A DNA stretch of 64,000 nucleotides from Bacillota bacterium (GTDB taxonomy: Bacteria; Bacillota; Clostridia; Christensenellales; CAG-138), in NCBI GenBank assembly GCA_023400985.1, contig JAEXEN010000007.1, positions 1-64,000 of the forward strand. The letters are read 5' to 3'. Position 1 is the stretch's first letter. The number at the start of each line of letters is the position of its first letter. The notes under the pieces were generated by a model. The model searched no databases, was not told the DNA's origin, and saw nothing but the letters and a program-made list of their open reading frames with translations. The position numbers and the translations under genes are program-made. Shown one piece after another: positions 53,831-62,048 of the stretch.

Positions 53831-54198
53831 CTATATGCGGTACTCCAGTATCCACGCAAGCAATTCTTCGTGTTTCATGGAGCCATCTGCGGCTGCAAGA
53901 CCTACGCGGGCAACCTCCTCATTGGTGCAAACCATTCGTATGCCGTTGACCTCCAAAAATGTCAGCATAACATAATGCCTATCCGTTTATTCCCAAGCAT
54001 GGTTGGAAATCAATGCAAAGCCTAAACATGCGGCTTTTTCCTCCTTCGTGGGGTACAACTCCACCCCGCCGAAGGCCGCGTATGCGCTTTCAAGCGCGCT
54101 ATCGAGCAGCGCATAGTCCGTACGCCGCTGTCGCCGCCTGTCTCCTCCGTGATAAGCTGATGTAAAAGCAATACCTTTTCCTGCGAGAATTTGATCAT
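53831..54198 (-). pseudogene. doc: Doc (death-on-curing) toxin pseudogene
   Basis: The frame starts at ATG 54198 (MIKFSQEKVLLLHQLITEET), overlaps the antitoxin stop, and then shifts. The other frames continue DYALLDSALESAYAAFGG, EEKAACLGFALISNHA, GNKRIG and YVMLTFLEVNGIR, and end ELLAWILEYRI at 53831. At least three lesions are present. The catalytic Fic motif HxFxDGNKR has lost its FxD part, so even a repaired frame would lack the acid residue. Doc normally phosphorylates EF-Tu. Confidence 0.85.
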
Positions 54199-54437
54199 TT
54201 CTCAAGCTCCATAAAGGCGAGTTTGTATCGTTTAAGGATACGCGCCGCTACAATGTCTATGGCTTCGTCCTCGGTAAGCTCCACGTCGGGCCTTTGGTCG
54301 AGATCGACCAGCCGGTATTTCGGACGGTTGTTCTTAAAAATGACGATCTCACCGGTTTTGTCGGCCATCCGTGCCACACGCGAAAAATTCTGGTTCGCTT
54401 CGGTTACGGATACGATGTTGTTGCTGTTGATGTTCAT
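54195..54437 (-). CDS. phd: Phd/YefM family antitoxin
   Basis: The 80-residue protein has the Phd/YefM N-terminal DNA-binding fold (SVTEANQNFSRVARMA, then GEIVIFKNNRPKYRLV) and a C-terminal toxin-binding tail. It normally neutralises Doc and represses its own operon. The coding frame is intact although its toxin is broken. The stop overlaps the toxin start (ATGA). A promoter with a palindrome lies upstream. Confidence 0.88.
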   Translation of the reverse strand: MNINSNNIVSVTEANQNFSRVARMADKTGEIVIFKNNRPKYRLVDLDQRPDVELTEDEAIDIVAARILKRYKLAFMELEK

Positions 54438-54459
54438 TGCAACGCCTCCCTTTTAAGGT

Positions 54460-54488
54460 AGTATACCCTAAAAATAGGTATAAATCAA
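54460..54488 (-). promoter_or_regulatory. Promoter and operator of the phd-doc locus
   Basis: On the minus strand TTGATT (54483-54488) and TATACT (54460-54465) are 17 bases apart. The spacer is a near-palindrome (TATACCCTA-AAAA-TAGGTATA, 54462-54482), as expected for Phd autorepression. Confidence 0.7.
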
Positions 54489-54578
54489 CCTAGAACATAA
54501 TTCGCAAGCATATCCCACACACATAGCGTGTTTCATAAATCCGTATACGGATTTATTTCACTACGCCAACGCCGCATT

Positions 54579-54587
54579 CATATTATG
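54579..54587 (+). promoter_or_regulatory. Possible sigma-K -10 element before dpaA
   Basis: CATATTATG resembles the sigma-K -10 consensus CATANNNTA, about 16 bases before the ribosome binding site. The -35 (AC) is too short to judge. The link is supported by the known sigma-K control of dipicolinate genes. Confidence 0.3.
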
Positions 54588-54614
54588 AGCAAGAGCAAAA
54601 TCGGAGGGGCGTGT

Positions 54615-55376
54615 ATGCGTTATATTGTGGAACAGGGCGACAGGAGAATGAATGAACTTCTGCGCATTTTGAAAGAACGGGGCTATGCCGCGCAGGCATT
54701 TGAGGGAACGATCGGCGAAGCCGTTTGCCTGATCGTATCGCCGGGCAAAAAGATCGACGAGCTCCGCGGTCTTTTGGAAAAACTGCCGCAGGGGTCGGTC
54801 CTTGTCGGCGGGCAGAGCGCAGCCTATATCGAACCTGCGGCGAAGGCGCGGGGGGTCCGCTATGCGTGCGTCACGGATGACGAGGTGTTCGCGGTGCAAA
54901 ATGCCGTACCTACGGCGGAGGGAGCGCTTTCTCTTATCATCGCAAATGCGGAGCGTACCGTCTTAAATATGGATGTTGCTGTAGTCGGCTTCGGACGCAT
55001 CGGAAAAGCGCTTGCGCCTATGCTGCATCAGCTCGGCGCGCGCGTCCATGTGATCGCAAGAAATCCCGCGCAGCGCGCGTGGGCGGCGGCGTACCGCTGT
55101 TATGCGGCGGAGGATATGAAGAAAGCGCTCGGGCGGTGCGAGGTGCTCGTCAATACGGTACCCGCGCGGATCATCGACCGGGATGCGCTGGCTTCTATGA
55201 AAAAAGGCTCCCTCGCGATCGAGCTTGCGTCCTATCCGTACGGATACGACGCCGCGGAGGCGGAGGCGCTCGGCATCCGCTCCATTTTGGCGCCTGGCCT
55301 CCCCGCAAAGGTCGCCCCCCAAAGCGCGGCGGAGTATATGGCGGACGCGGCGGTCAGATTGTGTGCTCAATTATGA
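54615..55376 (+). CDS. dpaA: Dipicolinate synthase subunit A
   Basis: DpaA and DpaB make dipicolinic acid from hydroxy-tetrahydrodipicolinate in the mother cell during sporulation. The 253-residue protein has an N-terminal DpaA domain and a Rossmann domain with VAVVGFGRIGKALA (about 118-131) and LPAKVAPQSAAEYMAD near the end. It is shorter than the B. subtilis form at the N-terminus. ATG 54615 has GGAGGGG five bases upstream; the longer upstream frame lacks this. dpaB follows 14 bases on. Confidence 0.92.
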   Translation: MRYIVEQGDRRMNELLRILKERGYAAQAFEGTIGEAVCLIVSPGKKIDELRGLLEKLPQGSVLVGGQSAAYIEPAAKARGVRYACVTDDEVFAVQNAVPTAEGALSLIIANAERTVLNMDVAVVGFGRIGKALAPMLHQLGARVHVIARNPAQRAWAAAYRCYAAEDMKKALGRCEVLVNTVPARIIDRDALASMKKGSLAIELASYPYGYDAAEAEALGIRSILAPGLPAKVAPQSAAEYMADAAVRLCAQL

Positions 55377-55390
55377 AAGGAGCGTAGGAA

Positions 55391-55966
55391 ATGCTAAACG
55401 GAAAAACGGTCGGGTTTGGGCTGACGGGATCGTTTTGCACACTGCAGGCGGCGATCGATGAAATGGAGAAGCTCGCCGCCACGGGCTGTGCGATTCTGCC
55501 GGTACTCTCGCCAAATGTGGCCACGACCGATACGAGATTCGGCAAGGCGGCGGATTTTATAGAAAAGATCGAAGGGATATGCGGCCGCAAGGCGATCAAG
55601 ACCATCCGGGATGCGGAGCCGATCGGACCTCAAAAGTTACTTGATATTATGGTCGTGATGCCGTGCACGGGCAACACCCTCGCAAAATTGTACAACGGCA
55701 TTACGGACACCGCGGTCACCATGGCATGCAAGGCGCATTTAAGAAACGACAGGCCGCTTCTTCTGGCGCTTGCCACAAACGACGGCCTGTCGATGAATAT
55801 GCGCAACATCGGCGGGTTGATGAATTTGAAGAACGTATACTTCGTCCCCTTCGGGCAGGACGACTGCATAAAGAAGGAAACCTCTCTGATCGCGGACTTT
55901 ACCAAGCTGATACCGTCGATCGAAAATGCCCTTGCGGGGAAAAAGGTACAACCACAAATATTCTAA
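55391..55966 (+). CDS. dpaB: Dipicolinate synthase subunit B
   Basis: The 191-residue flavoprotein-fold subunit has GFGLTGSFCTL at the start, VVMPCTGNTLAKL (about 88-100) and DGLSMNMRNIGGLMN. It acts with DpaA. GAAAGGAG lies before the ATG. The gene faces dapA, whose product supplies the shared precursor. Confidence 0.94.
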   Translation: MLNGKTVGFGLTGSFCTLQAAIDEMEKLAATGCAILPVLSPNVATTDTRFGKAADFIEKIEGICGRKAIKTIRDAEPIGPQKLLDIMVVMPCTGNTLAKLYNGITDTAVTMACKAHLRNDRPLLLALATNDGLSMNMRNIGGLMNLKNVYFVPFGQDDCIKKETSLIADFTKLIPSIENALAGKKVQPQIF

Positions 55967-55984
55967 TGCGCGGCAGGAAATGAA

Positions 55985-56014
55985 TCAAAAAGCGGCCGGA
56001 TGGCCGCTTTTTGA
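55985..56014. terminator. Bidirectional terminator between dpaB and dapA
   Basis: TCAAAAAGCGGCC and GGCCGCTTTTTGA form a perfect 13-bp palindrome with a GGAT loop, with A and T runs inside the arms. It ends both convergent genes. Confidence 0.88.
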
Positions 56015-56022
56015 TTTATAAT

Positions 56023-56913
56023 TCATATAAGATTGAGCCTTTTCATGGCCGCTTTGAGGGCTTCGAGCTTATTCGGCGGCATGTCGCACAATGGCAGGCG
56101 GTAGCCGCCTACGCCCATCCCCATCAGGTTGAGGGCGGCCTTGACGGGTATGGGGTTGACGTCGATGAAGAGGGCGTTCATCAGCTCGAGCAGCTCGAGG
56201 TGGAGCCTAAGCGCCTCCTCCGTGCGGCCCGCGAGCCAAAGCGCGCAGATATCGTGCGTTTGTTTCGGCATAACGTTGGATAAAACCGATATCACGCCCT
56301 TTGCTCCGAGGGAGAGTATGGGCACAGTCTGATCATCGTTGCCGGAGTAGAGATACAATGTGTCCCTGCAGGCTTCGGCGATTTTGGCAATATGGGAGAT
56401 GTCCGCGCTCGCTTCCTTGGCGGCGACGATGTTTTCGTGCTTCGAAAGCTCCCTATAAGTATCGACGCCGATGTTCATACCGGTTCTCGAAGGCACGTTG
56501 TAAACGATCACCGGGAGGGGAACGGCGTCCGCCACGGCGTAAAAATGCCGCACCAGCCCCATATGGGACGCTTTGTTATAGTAAGGGGTGACAAGAAGCA
56601 GCGCGTCCGCGCCGGCATCGAGAGCGGATATAGACAGCTCGACGGAATGTTTCGTGTCGTTGCTGCCGGTGCCGGCGATCACGGGTATGCGATCGCGCAC
56701 CTGTTCCGTGCAAAAACGGAACATCCGTATTTTCTCCTCATCGCTCAACGTGGCGCATTCCCCGGTGGTCCCTGAGATTACAAGCGCGTCGGTTCGGTTT
56801 TCGATCTGGAACTCAATAAGCTCCGCAAGCTTCGCGTAATGCACGTTGCCGTCCGCGTCAAACGGGGTAATTAAAGCGGTGGCCGAGCCCGTAAAGGGCA
56901 GCTTCTTTTTCAC
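56023..56913 (-). CDS. dapA: 4-hydroxy-tetrahydrodipicolinate synthase
   Basis: DapA condenses pyruvate with aspartate semialdehyde, the first step to lysine, diaminopimelate and dipicolinate. The 296-residue TIM barrel has GTTGECATL (about 45-53), the tyrosine in YNVPSRTGMN (about 136) and the Schiff-base lysine in AAKEAS (near 164). It starts at GTG 56913 with GGAGGAG upstream. A dedicated dapA beside dpaAB fits sporulation supply. Confidence 0.95.
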   Translation of the reverse strand: MKKKLPFTGSATALITPFDADGNVHYAKLAELIEFQIENRTDALVISGTTGECATLSDEEKIRMFRFCTEQVRDRIPVIAGTGSNDTKHSVELSISALDAGADALLLVTPYYNKASHMGLVRHFYAVADAVPLPVIVYNVPSRTGMNIGVDTYRELSKHENIVAAKEASADISHIAKIAEACRDTLYLYSGNDDQTVPILSLGAKGVISVLSNVMPKQTHDICALWLAGRTEEALRLHLELLELMNALFIDVNPIPVKAALNLMGMGVGGYRLPLCDMPPNKLEALKAAMKRLNLI

Positions 56914-57140
56914 GCCGATACTCCTCCCTTTTTGCCCGATAGGATCGATTTCGCGGGATTTTGCCGATATTCATTATATTAAGGGTGGGAAGGAGAGGTG
57001 AGTAAGAGGGGGGGTTATAGGAATGAACCCTGCACAAGGCCGGACGCTGCATGACTGTTTCCATAAAAACTTCTTCAGCGTCATAATGTATTTTCCTTGA
57101 CTTTCCAACAAATCATGGCAGTATTCAGATGGCTTACGCC

Positions 57141-57620
57141 TTATAAAAAATAATGGTAAACATATTGTTCACCGATCTTACCTTGCCTTCGGACGCCGCG
57201 ATCCACAAATCCGGCCTTTTGATACAGCTTCTGCGCGGGGAAATTTGCATGATTCACGATTAATATAAGCTCAGTAACACCGGTGAAATTGGTGCGGACG
57301 AATTCCGAAAGCCGAATCATAGCTTCAAGAGCGTAACCTTTTCGCTGGTCCGCTGCATTGATGGCCAAGGAGCGAATCAGCAGAGCATGGTCATGACTTC
57401 CAATTTCCAATGGTCCGTTTCCCTCATGCAATATAAAGTATCCTACGGGCCGGTTTCCTGCGAGGATTATAATTAAGTGGCGGCTTGGGTCGTCCAGCGT
57501 TTGTATGGCATCGTATGCGGAAGCCGTAAATTTCTCCTGTTCCGAGCCTAACGCAAACCCATAAAGAGCTTCCCGATAACAATCCTCATAAAATACAAGA
57601 CGAATTGCGGTATTTTCCAC
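57141..57620 (-). CDS. GNAT family N-acetyltransferase
   Basis: The 159-residue protein has the GNAT fold with the acetyl-CoA motif RSLAINAADQRKGYALEAM (about 92-110) and NHANFPAQKLYQKAGF. The substrate is unknown. GTG 57620 has GGGGAG about nine bases upstream; the frame further upstream lacks a site. Monocistronic, next to a metal sensor gene of the same orientation. Confidence 0.82.
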   Translation of the reverse strand: MENTAIRLVFYEDCYREALYGFALGSEQEKFTASAYDAIQTLDDPSRHLIIILAGNRPVGYFILHEGNGPLEIGSHDHALLIRSLAINAADQRKGYALEAMIRLSEFVRTNFTGVTELILIVNHANFPAQKLYQKAGFVDRGVRRQGKIGEQYVYHYFL

Positions 57621-57683
57621 TTGTGCTTTCTCCCCTTCGATATCATTTAGATATGGTCCGTTCCCCATTATGCAGCCGAAACG

Positions 57684-58046
57684 TTATTTTAGGAGCATCT
57701 CAATTGCCTTGTTTAGCGCTTCAATTGTTTCCATATCTCCTGTCTCGACCGCATCAACGATGCAATTGTTCAAATGGTCCTGCAATACCACTTTGCAGAT
57801 ACCATTGATTGCGGAACGAACTGCAGCAAGCTGAATCAATACCTCAGAACAGTCGCGGCCGTTTTCTACCATTTTGCGGACCGAGGTCAGGTGTCCGATT
57901 GCGCGCGCCAACCGATCCAAAACGACCTTTGTATTCTGGTGCGAATGCTTTCCGTGGGAATGCAGATGCTCTGGCTCCCCATCCCAATGCGAATGTTCGT
58001 CATGATGTCTACGGATATCCGAGCATCGCCCGAGCGAAAAATCCAT
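57684..58046 (-). CDS. CsoR/RcnR-family metal-sensing repressor
   Basis: The 120-residue four-helix DUF156 protein has Cys66, His91 and Cys95, with spacings of 25 and 4 residues. These equal the Cu(I)-binding Cys-His-Cys triad of CsoR. The N-terminus (13-36) is unusually rich in histidine (HHDEHSH, HLHSHGKHSH). It may sense copper for the operon at 47-53.6 kb, or nickel/cobalt through the histidines. A C-tract/G-tract palindrome lies upstream. Confidence 0.9.
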   Translation of the reverse strand: MDFSLGRCSDIRRHHDEHSHWDGEPEHLHSHGKHSHQNTKVVLDRLARAIGHLTSVRKMVENGRDCSEVLIQLAAVRSAINGICKVVLQDHLNNCIVDAVETGDMETIEALNKAIEMLLK

Positions 58047-58078
58047 AATGCAGCCTCGTCTTGAAATTCAATAATTTT

Positions 58079-58118
58079 ATTGTACCATATTAGCGTAAAA
58101 AAGCATCCCCCCATGGGG
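58079..58118 (-). promoter_or_regulatory. Promoter and G-tract operator of the csoR-like gene
   Basis: On the minus strand GGGG or GGGGGG tracts around CCAT (58107-58118, CCCCCCATGGGG) precede TACAAT (58079-58084), with a weak -35. CsoR/RcnR operators have such G-tracts. Autorepression is likely. Confidence 0.5.
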
Positions 58119-58187
58119 CTTGTGACTGATTTGCAGGATTGCTACAATTGACGCGTACTATAAATACCTCTGATTTAGGGCTTCACG

Positions 58188-58232
58188 GCACAAACGCAAT
58201 TATTTTATGCTATGTTGTGCTTTTGCGTTTTT
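58188..58232 (+). promoter_or_regulatory. Possible attenuator or pseudoknot in the ECF gene leader
   Basis: GCACAA (58188-58193) can pair with TTGTGC (58215-58220). AAACGCAA (58192-58199) can pair with TTGCGTTT (58223-58230), which runs into a T tract. The pairings cross, so they form either an H-type pseudoknot or two mutually exclusive hairpins, the second terminator-like. A further hairpin (AAACCGT/ACGGTTT, 58268-58291) precedes the ribosome binding site. No known riboswitch matched. Confidence 0.45.
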
Positions 58233-58312
58233 ATCTGGCTTATATGGTCGAGGCCTGACAGAAAATCAAACCGTTATTTTGAGGACGGTTTGCAAAATAA
58301 GGGGGTCGAACA

Positions 58313-58870
58313 ATGACAAAAATGACGAAGGTGAAGGTGTCCGTTATTACGGCAATGTTTATTGCGCTTTGCGTAGTGCTTCCGCTCGCCTTCCACCCAA
58401 TCCCGAACGCAGGCAGTATCTTTCTTCCCATGCACATCCCTGCTCTGCTATGCGGATTGATTTGCGGTATGCCGTATGGTCTTGCCTGCGGCTTGCTTGG
58501 ACCGCTGCTTTCCAGCCTGCTGACAGGCATGCCGCCGATGGCGTACCTGCCCGGAATTCTTATCGAGCTTGCGGTGTACGGACTGGCTTCAGGCCTCATA
58601 ATGAAACTGCTGCATTCCGGAAAACTGTATGTAGACCTATACGTCAGCTTAATTGCCGCTATGGTTTCCGGTCGCATTATCGGCGGAATTATGAACGCAC
58701 TCATTTTTGCGGCGGACAAATACTCATTTGCAGTATGGGCAACCAGCTATTTTATAACCTGCTGGCCCGGTCTGATTATTCAATTGGCCCTAATACCCCC
58801 AATCGTGTTTGCGTTAGAAAAGGCCAAGCTGATTTCCAAACGTTATCCGGCTGAAACGGAGGCCGCATGA
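58313..58870 (+). CDS. ECF transporter S component
   Basis: The 185-residue protein has about six membrane helices and the ECF S-component pattern (HPIPNAGSIFLPMHIPALLCG, LGPLLSSLLTGMPP). S components bind a vitamin or similar small molecule and work with a shared EcfAAT module encoded elsewhere. The ligand is not evident. GGGGG precedes the ATG. Its stop overlaps the methyltransferase start, a strong sign of joint function. Confidence 0.85.
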   Translation: MTKMTKVKVSVITAMFIALCVVLPLAFHPIPNAGSIFLPMHIPALLCGLICGMPYGLACGLLGPLLSSLLTGMPPMAYLPGILIELAVYGLASGLIMKLLHSGKLYVDLYVSLIAAMVSGRIIGGIMNALIFAADKYSFAVWATSYFITCWPGLIIQLALIPPIVFALEKAKLISKRYPAETEAA

Positions 58871-59451
58871 ACAAAAAAGACATAATTGATTTTTTTGATG
58901 GGTGCGCATCTTCATGGGACAATAATACGATCCGTGATGACGAGAAAATCAATCTGATTCTTGATTATGCGGGTATCAAAGAAGGCGCTGATGTACTTGA
59001 CGTGGCTTGCGGTACCGGTGTGCTGTTTCCGGATTATCTTAAGCGAAACGTAAAGCGCATAACGGGCGTAGATATTTCAACCGCTATGGTCGGGCTTGCG
59101 AAAGCTAAATTTACAGATCCACGCATTATACTGCTGGCCGCGGACATTGAAAAGGTGACCTTTACCGAACGATTCGATCGTTGCGTGGTTTATAATGCGT
59201 TTCCGCACTTTCCCGATCCGGCGGGTCTTATCGGCTGCCTTGCTGGAAAACTCGCGGATGGAGGCAGACTTACTGTGGCCCACGGCGCCAGCCGTGCAGC
59301 TATTAATAATTATCACGCCGGGGTTGCATCTAAAGTATCCCTTGGTTTGTTGCAGGAAAACGAGCTTGCAGCCCTCTTTGCGCAATATTTCAGCGTTGAT
59401 GTGGTTGTATCAAACGATGAAGTATATATCGTCTCAGGAGTAAAACGTTAG
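58867..59451 (+). CDS. Class I SAM-dependent methyltransferase
   Basis: The 194-residue protein has motif I VLDVACGTGVLFP (about 43-55), the acidic residue after strand 2 (TGVDIS), VVYNAFPHFPDP and GGRLTVAHGAS. The fold is UbiE/COQ5-like with a small substrate. The overlap with the ECF S-component gene suggests it modifies the imported compound. Terminators follow. Confidence 0.85.
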   Translation: MNKKDIIDFFDGCASSWDNNTIRDDEKINLILDYAGIKEGADVLDVACGTGVLFPDYLKRNVKRITGVDISTAMVGLAKAKFTDPRIILLAADIEKVTFTERFDRCVVYNAFPHFPDPAGLIGCLAGKLADGGRLTVAHGASRAAINNYHAGVASKVSLGLLQENELAALFAQYFSVDVVVSNDEVYIVSGVKR

Positions 59452-59476
59452 GGTGCCGCCGCCAGCCCAGGGTACT

Positions 59477-59503
59477 AAAAAACAGTCCACCGGACTGTTT
59501 TTT
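59477..59503 (+). terminator. Terminator after the methyltransferase gene
   Basis: AAAAAACAGTCC and GGACTGTTTTTT form a perfect 12-bp stem with an ACC loop. Confidence 0.88.
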
Positions 59504-59554
59504 ACCTCGCACGGCTCGGCCGTGCTCTTCGACTCCCCTATCTCTTGATCAGAG

Positions 59555-59599
59555 AAAACAAAAGACCCACCCTTAGCAGGATGGGTCTTTTGTTTTGTT
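59555..59599. terminator. Second strong terminator, probably bidirectional
   Basis: AAAACAAAAGACCCA and TGGGTCTTTTGTTTT pair around a short inner stem and loop. It insulates the GC-rich genes from the AT-rich region that follows. Confidence 0.85.
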
Positions 59600-59603
59600 T
59601 ATC

Positions 59604-60354
59604 ATTGACAATATAGATATTTTGGTTTTGGACGCTTTCGTCGATAAATTGAAATTTGGTCATGTTATAAACATAATGGGCAATTCGGATAACCACTGCG
59701 GTTAAACATAATGCGAAGTTTGGATAATCGCTTGTATTATGGATATTGGAAGTTTCGTTATGCGAATAACCCCTTGAATACATTGAAGTTATCGGCACGC
59801 TGCTTAATGATGCCGATAGGGGGTTCAAGGAAGCAAATTCGAAAAAATACGATTGGCCATGAGGCAGGCCCGTATCTCTCTTTCAGCCAGAAAAACCACG
59901 GTCATAGCATCCGCGTGCTTGGATATTCTATAGCTTTCGTTACTTTGATTCTTTTTGCATTTGGGGTTACTGTTGACCCATTTAATCAATTCATCTTTTT
60001 TCACGTCAGCGACAGTGGGCTCCAGCGAACTGCACTCACAAAATATAGCCAGCTCTTCGCTGCCCAATGGATTGCCGCTTGTGCCGCTGCATAAATAGAC
60101 TCTGACAAAGTTCCGACCGCTGACCATAGTGTTTTTTTGAACCATTTTCCTTTTGCTTTCTTGATGCGATAACGCTCATTCTTCTGTTCTATTGCATGTG
60201 CTTCATAATGAACACTGCGCTTTTTAATCCCTTATTTATAATATACCATAAAAAAAGCGTAGGCGGGCCTATATCAGTACGCTAAACGTATTTTGCACCG
60301 AAAACGACAAGGAGCCGCCCGAATCATCGGGCAGCTCCTCGTTCAGCAAGTATT
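59604..60354. other. AT-rich region without a recognised gene
   Basis: About 750 bases hold two AAACATAATG repeats (59668-59727) and a complex inverted repeat near 59767-59830 (TATCGGC/GCCGATA nested in CCTTGAA/TTCAAGG). A 106-codon minus-strand frame at 59825-60145 has no clear ribosome binding site or family; it may be a gene fragment. A hairpin at 60311-60339 (GGAGC..CCCGA/TCGGG..GCTCC) lies after the helicase stop and may end its transcript. Confidence 0.5.
59668..59727 (+). repeat. AAACATAATG repeat, tandem pair A
   Basis: Two copies of TAAACATAATGSG start at 59668 and 59703, 35 bases apart, each followed by GGATAA. The pair closely matches the pair at 62756 and 62791, which has the same 35-base spacing. 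Confidence 0.75.
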
Positions 60355-61464
60355 TTAGCAAGAAATTGCCTGCTCCTTGGTAAGCTTGATGCGGAATCGT
60401 CGTTCGATATCGATAATTTTGCCACTATCCTGCGGGCTAACCAGCGTGCACGCTCTGCCGACATGGCCGGCGCGGCCCGTTCGACCGATGCGGTGCACAT
60501 AATATTCCATCTTATCAGGTATATCGTAGTTGATCACAAGATCGATGTTGCTCACATCAATGCCACGTGCAGCCACATCCGTGGCTACCAGCACCGTCGT
60601 TTTACCTTTGCGAAACGTATCCATAATGGCGTCGCGCTGGCTTTGGCTCAAGTCGCCATGCAGACAGGAAACGGGAAGTCCCTGTGACAGAAGCTGCTTT
60701 TGTAGGTTTTTCACGCGCCTTCTCGTGTTGCAGAATATCAGCGCCAAGCGGGGCTGCTCCTGCTTGATAAGGTTTTGCACAGCGTCCGACTTCTGCTGTT
60801 CGGCGGCGGCCAAATAGGACTGTCGCACGGTTTCTGTGGGCTCATTTCGATTGCCGAGCTCGATGCGGACAGGGTCATTTTGAAACTGTTTTGCCACGCC
60901 CGTCACACCCGTGTTCATGGTAGCAGAAAAAAGCAATGTCTGGTGTTTGCCGGTAATATTAGCAAGGATCGCCTTGATATCGGGCAAAAAGCCAAAATCC
61001 AGCATTTCATCCGCCTCATCCAGTACGACGGTACGAACGTTTTGCAGCTTCAAAACATTGCGTTGGATCAGGTCTTTCACCCTGCCGGGGGTACCGACGA
61101 CGATCTGCGCTCCCGCGCGAAGCGCACGAATCTGCACGGTTGCCGACTGTCCTCCGTAAATGCTGACGGTACGGAGTTTCGTGCCGGCGGAAAGATTGCG
61201 GAATACTTCAGTGATCTGTAACGCAAGCTCGCGGGTGGGGCAAAGTATAAGCGCCTGCGTTTTTTGGTTGTCCGTAAATGCCCTTTCGATGATGGGTACG
61301 GCAAATGCGGCGGTTTTGCCTGTGCCGGTTTGGGCAATACCTAAGATGTCCCATTTGTTCAGAATCAGTTCCAAGGTCTTTGCCTGAATGGGGGTGGGGG
61401 TCGTGTAGCCCGCTAATTTGAGCGTAGCTTGCATCTGCTCCGAGAGCAGCTCATGATATTTCAA
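60355..61464 (-). CDS. DEAD-box RNA helicase
   Basis: The 369-residue ATP-dependent helicase has a Q motif (GYTTPTPIQ), Walker A AQTGTGKT (about 44-51), DEAD in VLDEADEMLD, SAT in FSATMNT and motif VI HRIGRTGRAG. It ends soon after motif VI, so it lacks the C-terminal RNA-binding extension of CshA/DeaD; it resembles the short RhlE-like helicases. A likely role is RNA unwinding at low temperature or in ribosome assembly. The leader has a terminator-like hairpin. Confidence 0.93.
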   Translation of the reverse strand: MKYHELLSEQMQATLKLAGYTTPTPIQAKTLELILNKWDILGIAQTGTGKTAAFAVPIIERAFTDNQKTQALILCPTRELALQITEVFRNLSAGTKLRTVSIYGGQSATVQIRALRAGAQIVVGTPGRVKDLIQRNVLKLQNVRTVVLDEADEMLDFGFLPDIKAILANITGKHQTLLFSATMNTGVTGVAKQFQNDPVRIELGNRNEPTETVRQSYLAAAEQQKSDAVQNLIKQEQPRLALIFCNTRRRVKNLQKQLLSQGLPVSCLHGDLSQSQRDAIMDTFRKGKTTVLVATDVAARGIDVSNIDLVINYDIPDKMEYYVHRIGRTGRAGHVGRACTLVSPQDSGKIIDIERRFRIKLTKEQAISC

Positions 61465-61495
61465 TGTTTCCTCATTTCTTTTCCGGTGTTTAGCA

Positions 61496-61530
61496 CAAAA
61501 ACAAAGACCTTGCCGAATAGCAAAGTCTTT
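61496..61530 (-). terminator. Terminator-like hairpin in the helicase leader
   Basis: On the minus strand AAAGACTTTGC and GCAAGGTCTTT pair at 10 of 11 positions and are followed by TGTTTTTG. It lies about 32 bases before the start codon, so it probably attenuates the helicase transcript. Cold-shock helicase genes often have such leaders. Confidence 0.65.
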
Positions 61531-62048
61531 CGAAATTGTTAATACGCTACAAGTTCAAGTATTTATACGGCGGAGCCGGAAAGCCCCGTTTCACCGCACA
61601 GGTTTCAATTCCCATGCTGCTGTACCGTAAATACGACTTGCAAGAAAGTGCGATCTTTTACAATACTTATTCATTATATCCAAATGTTAGTAGCTTGTAA
61701 AGCTTTAATGAAAAACGGAATCAGAGTGGGAAAAAGCCAAAAACACAAGAGGAAACAAAAATAAACACAATCCTAACCCTACCATCCAAAACTGGAATGC
61801 CTACTTTTTCAATTTCAATGGTAAGCACACGCATAAGCTGCGGTAAAAATATAGTCATGCTGATATTCGATCATTCAGCAGGTCTATGGCCGCGTGAGCA
61901 TAACTACAACCAAGATTTACACGCATGTTGCTGATAATGGGATTAATGCAAATCCTCCAACAATGATGTTCAATTAAGCATCGTGGCCTTCATAAACATA
62001 ATGGGAATTTAGGAATAGTGGGGGAGGTGGCGTGTTGTAACCTTAACA
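61531..62048. other. Gene-free gap upstream of the helicase
   Basis: About 500 AT-rich bases without a supported gene. The first part is probably helicase leader and promoter. A single AAACATAATG repeat lies at 61993-62014 near the right end. I see nothing else that I can name. Confidence 0.5.
61993..62014 (+). repeat. AAACATAATG repeat, single copy D
   Basis: TAAACATAATGGGAATTTAGGA shares its first 14 bases with the other members of this repeat family. It lies just after the stop of the broken leftward gene at 62049. Confidence 0.65.

Noticed and set aside
53819..54025. Plus-strand open frame of 68 codons
   Set aside because: It is antisense to the decayed Doc toxin, whose motifs are clear on the minus strand.
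61602..61616. GTTTCAATTCCCATG, similar to the start of some CRISPR repeats
   Set aside because: It occurs once, with no spaced copies and no cas genes in the window.
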